Shown: one piece after another, positions 60,301 to 64,000 of the stretch
Layout of the letters: each line of letters opens with the position of its first letter
How positions within the stretch are numbered: the first letter of the stretch is position 1
Assembly: GCA_964036195.1 (NCBI GenBank)
Contig: OZ038453.1
Coordinates: 13,739,206-13,803,205 of the forward strand
Length of the DNA stretch: 64,000 nt
From: Sphaerolaimus hirsutus
Taxonomy: Eukaryota > Nematoda > Chromadorea > Monhysterida > Sphaerolaimidae
Direction of reading: 5' to 3'
The notes under the pieces: generated by a model
What the model was told of the DNA's origin: nothing
Database searches by the model: none
Seen by the model: the letters and a program-made list of their open reading frames with translations, nothing else
Translations under genes and position numbers: made by a program

Positions 60301-60990
60301 CCAACGGCATTACACAATGTGCATTGCCCTTTTTATCTCTTTCAACGAATCCCAACGTGACTGAACCCAAAAAAAAAATCCGGGATTAGCTACGTGACAC
60401 TGGTAAACACGAGTTTGCACCCCAGTTCGTCACGCCAAACAATTGCGAAATATTTGTTTCATTATTTTTGGCGACTGCCCAAATCCAAAAAGAAATAATT
60501 GGCAGCCAGCTGTTTTGGGAAAAGATATTTCGAATCTCTGCCGTATCAACCCCCAAAAAATTTTACACTTCCATCAAAAAAATGTTTTTTAATTTATATT
60601 TTAAACCGACAAACCTGCGAACCATACTGGACCAAAAAATGCCTAATGTTCCCATCGGAACAGTCGCGCAGGGGCTTTTCGTGGAAAACTGCCCGTTTCA
60701 CGCTGCTTTCGGCCACACGGCTCCAACGACGATTTACCTATAAAAAATGAAAATCTTGGCCCTGTGCCAAAGCTTTAAAAATCATTAAATTTGAATTTCC
60801 TACGTTGGATCCTTACGCCAGGAATGTTTGAGAAAAAAATACCTCAGCAATAAAAAAATATCAAGATCTGCATAGAACAAACCAATCTGCATTTGTTCAC
60901 CCGGTCGGATAGCGGAACATACGCTAATATATATTCTAAAATAGAATCTTGGACTTTGTTTTCAACGTCAACGGACGATTTTTTTGACAT
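48122..60990 (-). CDS. F-box / leucine-rich-repeat protein with RG- and Pro/Gln-rich tail, spliced gene
   Basis: An F-box at the N-terminus (substrate receptor of an SCF ubiquitin ligase in the known family), Cys-type leucine-rich repeats, then a long low-complexity tail. Firm exons (high to low): 60883-60990, 60615-60737, 59664-59741, 59356-59517, 57918-58133, 56706-56920, 56048-56189, 55618-55755, 55016-55141, 54396-54542, 52620-52869, 49362-49642, 48959-49166, 48549-48709, 48122-48379. From 59741 downward every junction keeps phase (0, 0, 0, 2, 0, 0, 0, 0, 1, 0, 1, 0, 0...), which independently supports the model. The stretch 59.95-60.36 kb is coding but not resolved. Donors are often GTTTGT or GTTCGT. 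The 3' end is uncertain: a 2.1-kb transposon sits just past 48122. Introns contain several hAT-like insertions. Confidence 0.88.
48549..48709 (-). CDS. F-box gene exon, tail
   Basis: Two bases plus 53 codons. Acceptor AACAGCAG, donor GTGGGT. Encodes GVTFLPPVPPSVAPRALW, then NTLQAYKWTKGNPPYGRLSL. No domain recognised. Confidence 0.75.
48959..49166 (-). CDS. F-box gene exon, polyAsn and polyPro
   Basis: 69 codons plus 1 base. Acceptor CCTTCCCCAG, donor GTGGGT. Begins with a polyAsn run (CAAC repeats), then MPMPPFGLPPSMAFG and long proline runs, resembling SH3/WW/profilin-binding tails. Phase 1 exit fits the next exon. Confidence 0.75.
49362..49642 (-). CDS. F-box gene exon, Pro/Gln/Met-rich
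   Basis: Two bases plus 93 codons. Acceptor CTTCCCCACAG, donor GTTCGT. Encodes LSQGVLNLGDHLNRPSSQ, MALGLAAVMQQHQRQ and a Gly/Asn-rich end. Low-complexity tail with short amphipathic helices. Confidence 0.78.
49806..50564. mobile_element. hAT-like element, CGATATTCGATAT motif family
   Basis: Ends TAGGGTTGGGACGATAT and complement; perfect duplication ACCCAAGA (49798-49805, 50565-50572). Both ends are arrays of CGATATTCGATATCGATA. In an F-box gene intron. Confidence 0.88.
50767..52520. mobile_element. hAT-like element carrying a captured BEL/Pao reverse-transcriptase fragment (copy 2)
   Basis: Ends TAGGGTGTCAAATTTCCG and complement; perfect duplication ACTGTGAA (50759-50766, 52521-52528). Same TTTTCCG arrays and reversed pol cargo as 35835-37753, with about 230 bp of cargo deleted near 51738. 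In an F-box gene intron. Confidence 0.9.
51070..52205 (-). pseudogene. Captured BEL/Pao reverse-transcriptase fragment (copy 2)
   Basis: Collinear with copy 1 at 36.1-37.5 kb, including the TAA after MGMK and the upstream hydrophobic LALIVVAV stretch. It lacks the segment covering the first RT motifs and keeps AGA where copy 1 has TGA after LSNS. Confidence 0.88.
52620..52869 (-). CDS. F-box gene exon, acidic and RG-rich
   Basis: 83 codons plus 1 base. Acceptor CTAAATAG, donor GTGAGT. Starts AELCGGLRLGNRYRLLRG, then an acidic Ser/Asn/Asp run and repeated RG (KRRGDYGRGRGDDGARD), suggestive of RNA or protein binding. Phase 1 exit matches 49642. Confidence 0.78.
53143..53404. mobile_element. 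TA-flanked MITE, ACTCGACGGACC ends (copy 2)
   Basis: Collinear with 30292-30541 (ATTATTTATGTCTTGGTCGA, GATGACGTCATGATGGAGTG). It sits inside a GCGAAGTGAAATGGCAAA motif element (53.03-53.52 kb) whose two halves are inverted. Confidence 0.82.
53602..54380. mobile_element. hAT-like element, TACCGTACCG motif family (copy 3)
   Basis: Perfect duplication GCCAACCC (53594-53601, 54381-54388). Right terminal base changed. Inserted 15 bp downstream of the splice donor of F-box exon 54396-54542. Confidence 0.88.
54396..54542 (-). CDS. F-box gene exon, post-LRR
   Basis: 49 codons, phase 0 both ends (ATTTTTCAG / GTGCGG). Encodes VTVVDINLATSEDWRRRHMD... to PFAHFK; no domain recognised. A hAT-like element starts 15 bp into the following intron. 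Confidence 0.75.
54645..54835. repeat. GCGAAGTGAATTGGCAAA inverted-repeat element
   Basis: Short element: AGTTCC...GGAACT ends with repeats of AAATGCGAAGTGAA inverted around a centre near 54760. Related to 53.03-53.52 kb. Confidence 0.6.
55016..55141 (-). CDS. F-box gene exon, end of repeats
   Basis: 42 codons, acceptor CATCCAG, donor GTTTGT. Reads LAVERCLRVAARAARPLVV... to LTKADLN. If the donor is not used the frame ends at TGA 54989-54991 after nine more residues, giving a shorter isoform that would lack the whole tail. Confidence 0.78.
55618..55755 (-). CDS. F-box gene exon, leucine-rich repeats
   Basis: 46 codons, phase 0 both ends (TTTTTACAG / GTTTTT). Encodes LYLAGAG, then LAAECPELQLLDVTDCPL, a canonical Cys-type LRR. 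Confidence 0.9.
56048..56189 (-). CDS. F-box gene exon, leucine-rich repeats
   Basis: One base plus 47 codons. Acceptor CCACGTAG, donor GTTAGA. Encodes LRKLANLSSLAELNLDGV and THLLKK, leading directly into LYLAGAG of the next exon. Confidence 0.9.
56706..56920 (-). CDS. F-box gene exon, leucine-rich repeats
   Basis: 71 codons plus 2 bases. Acceptor CTAACCCCAG, donor GTGAGG. Encodes ELCSHCTQLRTVSLAV, LTRLPKMESLCLDGL and APSGLVKLGLP, further repeats. Phase 2 exit matches the 56189 acceptor. Confidence 0.9.
57114..57747. mobile_element. hAT-like element, TAGGGTTGGCCGATG family (copy 1)
   Basis: Perfect duplication CTTAGGGA (57106-57113, 57748-57755). Ends have TTTTTTAAACG arrays; conserved middle with GCGCGCAAGCGCGC and GCTATCCCATGGCTCCACAG. 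Confidence 0.88.
57918..58133 (-). CDS. F-box gene exon, leucine-rich repeats
   Basis: 72 codons, phase 0 both ends (CCCCAG / GTTTGT). Three repeats: IFTNCPNMRELL, ALAHCPPLKRLELECC and RSPLMRTIHLSGFECL. Spacing of Leu and Cys is that of FBXL LRRs. The downstream intron contains a 634-bp hAT-like element at 57114. Confidence 0.9.
58451..59109. mobile_element. hAT-like element, TAGGGTTGGCCGATG family (copy 2)
   Basis: Flanks GAACTACC and GAAGTACC (7 of 8). Collinear with copy 1. In an F-box intron. Confidence 0.86.
59356..59517 (-). CDS. F-box gene exon, leucine-rich repeats
   Basis: 54 codons, phase 0 at both ends (TATAG / GTTCGT). Encodes INSLNVDMLRAV and FITGHCANLTKLEVL, a Cys-type LRR of the FBXL kind, ending RDTDLAN that completes a repeat with the next exon. 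Confidence 0.82.
59664..59741 (-). CDS. F-box gene exon, repeat region
   Basis: Strong acceptor TCTCTTGTAG, 26 open codons in phase 0 (VARKSGEQVFLQVRFGAQF...), donor GTAAAC. Fits the next exon (59517) in phase. Confidence 0.6.
59957..60168 (-). CDS. F-box gene, coding region with unresolved exon structure
   Basis: Two frames are open over most of this stretch. One begins after a TTTTGCAG acceptor and leaves at a strong GTAAGT in phase 0 both sides (...CCPSCVDV). The other reads LAQWHETCPVFEN and RLSAAGFLDRRKLLQSL, which looks more like leucine-rich repeats but stops before GTAAGT. Transcript data would decide. Confidence 0.45.
60228..60322. repeat. Three-copy ~31-bp tandem repeat
   Basis: Three imperfect units around ACAATGTACGTTGCCC / ACAATGTGCATTGCCC, on + strand each followed by GGCATT or GCATTA. 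It lies in an F-box gene intron next to the possible exon 3. Confidence 0.7.
60316..60360 (-). CDS. F-box gene, possible small exon 3
   Basis: Acceptor TTGGGTTCAG, then SRWDSLKEIKRAMHI in phase 0, then GTGTAA or, two bases later, GTAATG. Leu/Ile spacing suits the linker into repeats. It abuts a three-copy tandem repeat (60.23-60.32 kb). Confidence 0.4.
60615..60737 (-). CDS. F-box gene exon 2
   Basis: Acceptor TTTTTTATAG, phase 0, 41 codons. Begins VNRRWSRVAESSVKRAVF, the C-rW-x-x-va end of an F-box, so the domain is assembled across a 145-bp intron. Donor GTTTGT. Confidence 0.88.
60883..60990 (-). CDS. F-box gene exon 1
   Basis: 36 codons from ATG at 60990. The second half, SILEYILAYVPLSDRVNKCRL, is the first two helices of an F-box. 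Donor GTTTGT at codon boundary. The only in-frame Met upstream of the F-box is this one. Confidence 0.88.
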
Positions 60991-61261
60991 TTTAGAATTT
61001 TGGTCGGGGTTCTTGATCTCCGGAATCCCGAAATCTGGAATGTGAAACGGCGTTTTTCAGTTTGATCGCAAACGGAAATATCGATGAATGAAATAACGCC
61101 GACCCGAAGAAGCAGCAAGGAAATCGAACGAAACGAATTTTCCTTTTTTCACCAAAATTCAAATTGCCACCATAAAAACCAGATTACTTCCTGAATCTCA
61201 ATGACACAAAAAAGGAATAACTCCGGAAATTGTGAAATTTGGCACGGTGCCCAGTAATGAA
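60991..61261. promoter_or_regulatory. Probable bidirectional promoter region
   Basis: 271 bp separate the F-box ATG (minus) from the first ATG of the + gene. The sequence is unique-looking and free of the transposon motifs that fill the rest of the window. No core element is asserted. Confidence 0.45.
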
Positions 61262-61388
61262 ATGAGAGAAATTCAAAAAAAGAAAATCGGGGATTCGCTC
61301 ATCGAAAGAGTTTTAATTGCATTGGGACAAAATGTGGTCGATTTCGTCTTTGGAAAGTCGATTGAGATGTCTACCGATATCTCAGATT
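61262..61388 (+). CDS. Unrecognised gene, exon 1
   Basis: 42 codons plus one base from ATG 61262. Basic start, then an amphipathic helix (IERVLIALGQNVVDFVFG). GTAAGG after 61388 is a better donor than GTTTTA after 61393 and gives phase 1, fitting the acceptor at 61482. Confidence 0.55.
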
Positions 61389-62291
61389 GTAAGGTTTTAG
61401 TACTTTTCTTGTGGCGCTATTTTACATTTGTCTTATTTGCAATTTTTGTCGTTTTTGGACAAATGCCAAAATGTTGTTCAGGTGTGCCATCGGACACAGA
61501 CGGCAACGTGCAGTACAGTCAATCGCATCGATTCCCAACAAAATGATTGCCCCATTCTGCGCCGCCAACGCCAAATTCTAAGCGGTCCGTACAATTGTTT
61601 CTTTTTCCCGAAAACGACGATTTATTTCGGTTAAGAGGCAAACAATTTGTCAGTGTTCGTTTACTAATTGGCTTAGGTCCAAATGACACTCGTACCTCCT
61701 TCCAGAGAATGAGCGCGTCACCAAAATACTCAGACCTAAGCCTTAGCAGAGCCTAAAATATTGTGAAAATAGGTATCGCAAATTTGTATGTAAAGTATGT
61801 GTATACGAAGTACAAACCGTATCTGAATACAAATTACAAAGAGATTCAAATCGAATTTTTGGCACTTTATAAAAAATCGTAAAAAAATGCCGATGAATTG
61901 TATCACTGATTGGATTGACATTTCTAATATCGTCAAATTTTTACAGGCCATAGATGTGCCTCGCTGCCAGTACCTTCACGTAGTGTTTATGTGGCTCGAA
62001 AAATCGGTTTGATTGTTGATGCGAGCAGACTTTACAATTTATTCGAACGAAAATCCGAAGCACAGTTTTCGAATGCTGCATTTAATGTATATAGAAGTGA
62101 GTTTGCGCGTGGTTTTTGCGTTATTAGTGTGTATTGGAACTATCGTGAAAAGTATCTATCATAAAATTTAAACGTTCGTATATTTGGGTGCTACTTTTTC
62201 GTGCGTTTTTTGATGCACGCGATTCTGAATTTCTGACGGGTGCAAAAATGGGGCAAACTAAAATTAATATACTGGATGGCAAACGTAAATA
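61262..62291 (+). CDS. Unrecognised spliced gene, head-to-head with the F-box gene
   Basis: Exons I can support: 61262-61388 (ATG, MREIQKKKIGDSLIERVL..., donor GTAAGG, phase 1), a segment from 61482 (acceptor TTGTTCAG), coding sequence around 61583-61690 (LFLFPENDDLFRLRGKQF, FVSVRLLIGLG) and 61947-62096 (acceptor TTTTTACAG, SVYVARKIGLIVDASRLY, LYNLFERKSEAQFSNAAF, donor GTGAGT). A further open stretch 62151-62291 after AAAAG ends LDGKRKYTME before TAA. The frame from 61482 to 61756 is open except for one TGA at 61544-61546, so either a short intron removes it or this allele is broken there. Codon use and Leu/Phe/charged pattern look protein-coding; I do not recognise the family. Confidence 0.55.
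61947..62096 (+). CDS. Unrecognised gene, internal exon
   Basis: Two bases plus 49 codons plus one base between TTTTTACAG and GTGAGT, open only in this frame at that length. Encodes LPVPSRSVYVARKIGLIV, then DASRLYNLFERKSEAQFSN. Well-formed splice sites at both ends. Confidence 0.6.
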
Positions 62292-62501
62292 CACGATGGA
62301 ATAATCACCGGCTAAATATCCCGGCTCAGCTGTTTTTGTCAAATCCCGCTGTTTTACAATCTGTGCAAAAATTTCAGATGCTCTAATTCACTTCAAATAT
62401 CCGCCAACTCTTACATCTACGAAATAAGCTTCACTCGTGTGTAGGGATGGCCAGCGCTTTAAAATAACCCCGCTTTTTTAAAAAAAGCGCAAGGGTCCCA
62501 G

Positions 62502-63129
62502 TAGGGTTGGCCGATGTTTTTTTTTAAACGTTTTTTATTTAAAAAAAACGTGTTTTTTAAAAAAAAACATGACGTCCGAAATGTTTTTTTTTAAAAAAAA
62601 CATCGACCGAAATTTTTAGTACTAAGCACTAGGTATTTTGCAAAATTTTTGCGCGCAAGCGCGCAATTTCACACACAAATTGACATTGGTGGTTGTTTTC
62701 ATTGGTTTTGTGGCATTTTTAGTATCAAAGTATCCATTTATATATGTTACCATGGGTTAATAAGCCATCATATGTCGGTGTAGTATATAATATTGAGGTA
62801 ATTTGCTTCCATGTACCTCCACAGTGTGTAACTAACAACCTCCTTTTATAACCTTGTTTCATCACTATTCCGTGCCAAACTTTACCTGAAGTCACGAACA
62901 TTTGACTATAAGGCAATATACGAACGTATCGACAAAAAATGGATATTTTTGACACAAATCACCACTTATAATGCTATCCCATGGCTCAACAGCCATTATA
63001 TGGTCATATATAACATCACAGGGTATTGCCACTGTCTGATATACCTATATATGTTGACACAAGGTCATATCTCGGAGCTTTAAAAAAAAACGTTTTTTAT
63101 TTTAAAAAAACGTTTTTTTTCCAACCCTA
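62502..63129. mobile_element. hAT-like element, TAGGGTTGGCCGATG family (copy 3)
   Basis: Perfect duplication GGTCCCAG (62494-62501, 63130-63137). Inserted in a related but different element whose left end TAGGGATGGCCAGCGC is at about 62443. Confidence 0.88.
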
Positions 63130-63256
63130 GGTCCCAGCGCTTTTAAAAAAAAAGAGCGCTGGCAAAATTGTTTGTACCTATGCACTAGGTATTTTTTTAA
63201 TTTTTTCACGCGCAAGCGCGCAATTTCACATGCACTTTACCGCTGGTGGTTGTTTT

Positions 63257-64000
63257 TAGGGTTCAAACGGGATTGACTTTTCGGGATCGGGATCGGGATT
63301 GGTTTTTTGAGATTTCGGGATCGGGATTGGCCGGGATTGGGGTCACGGGATCGGGATCGGGATAGGGTTCAAACGGGATTGACTTTTCGGGATCGGGATC
63401 GGGATTCACTTTTTGAGATTTCGGGATCGGGATCGGGATTGACTTTTCGGGATCGGGATCGGGATTGACTTTTCGGGATCGGGATCGGGATTGGTTTTTT
63501 GAGATTTCGGGATCGGGATCGGGATTGGCCGGGATTGGGGTCACGGGATCGGGATCGGGATAGGGTTCAAACGGGATTGACTTTTCGGGATCGGGATTCA
63601 CTTTTTGAGATTTCGGGATCGGGATTGGGGTTTCGGGATCGGGATCGGGATTGGTTTTTTGAGATTTCGGGATCGGGATTGGCCGGGATTGGGGTCACGG
63701 GATCGGGATTGGGATTGGCATTTTTCCGGGATCGGGATTGGGTTCTAGGAATAGAGATTTTGGCCATTTTTCTGGCATTCACAGTTGTTCATAAAGGTCT
63801 CAAAACACTGTTGGATGCCAGAAAAGTGGCATAAAATTGACGCTGGGGGTTAGCATGCACATTTTTGCATGCAAAAACGTCATTATTTCACTTTTTATAA
63901 TTTCCACTAATTTTTCCGGGATCGGTATCCCGGACTTGGGAGTTTCTCGGGATCGGGATAGGGATTTGATAATTTTCGGGATCGGGATTGGGATTGGTAT
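63257..64000. repeat. GGGATCGGGATT tandem array, runs off the window
   Basis: Begins TAGGGTTCAAACGGGATTG, an end-like sequence that recurs about 108 and 307 bp further on, followed each time by CGGGATCGGGATCGGGATT units. Looks like another motif-array element, here tandemly expanded. The right end is outside. Confidence 0.7.

Noticed and set aside
63263..63834. ORFs with PDPDPE or DRDRDW repeats
   Set aside because: Pure read-through of the GGGATC tandem array in all frames.
1..64000. Bacterial-type systems (operons, CRISPR, phage defence)
   Set aside because: Spliced genes, LTR and hAT-like elements and animal-specific families show the DNA is eukaryotic.

Overview
The window is nuclear DNA of an animal, almost certainly an invertebrate; I cannot place it further. 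Evidence: spliced protein genes with GT-AG introns from about 54 bp to more than 13 kb, a DEG/ENaC channel gene (a metazoan family), a BEL/Pao LTR retrotransposon, and a dense carpet of short DNA transposons.

Layout. (1) 1-9255: a nearly complete, young BEL/Pao element on the + strand; its 5' LTR is cut by the window edge. Its gag-pol-env-like frame is broken by three TGA codons, a TAA and a frame change. (2) 9324-41241, +: a DEG/ENaC channel gene. Seven exons are assigned (9324, 9459/9473, 9665, 23506, 31482, 38636, 41071) plus one weaker candidate at 30095. They run from just after TM1 to the TM2 stop codon and keep phase at the large introns. The TM1 exon lies left of the window, beyond the BEL insertion. 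The introns hold most of the transposons. (3) 41242-48121: intergenic or 3' transposon-filled DNA. (4) 48122-60990, -: an F-box/leucine-rich-repeat gene of about 17 exons with an unusual acidic/RG-rich and P/Q/M-rich C-terminus; it converges on the channel gene. (5) 61262-62291 or beyond, +: an unrecognised gene starting 271 bp from the F-box ATG, head to head. (6) 62450-64000: nested transposons and a GGGATC-type tandem array.

The most unusual content is the transposon population. I traced 20 non-autonomous elements with hAT-like ends (mostly TAGGG, TAGTGATG or CAGGG) and 8-bp target duplications, 18 of them perfect. Although the families have different termini, nearly all share one plan: each half is filled with a short iterated motif private to the family (GGCGCCA, GGCACCG, TTTTCCG, TACCG, CGATATT, AAAATAA, TTCGAATT and so on), in inverted orientation at the two ends. 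Unrelated families share internal modules such as GCGCGCAAGCGCGC. Two members carry the same captured BEL/Pao reverse-transcriptase fragment with a shared nonsense codon, so it was captured once and then spread. Others are tiny MITEs with covarying ends (TACCGTA...TACGGTA), giant foldbacks, and TA-duplicating MITEs. No DNA transposase gene is visible here.
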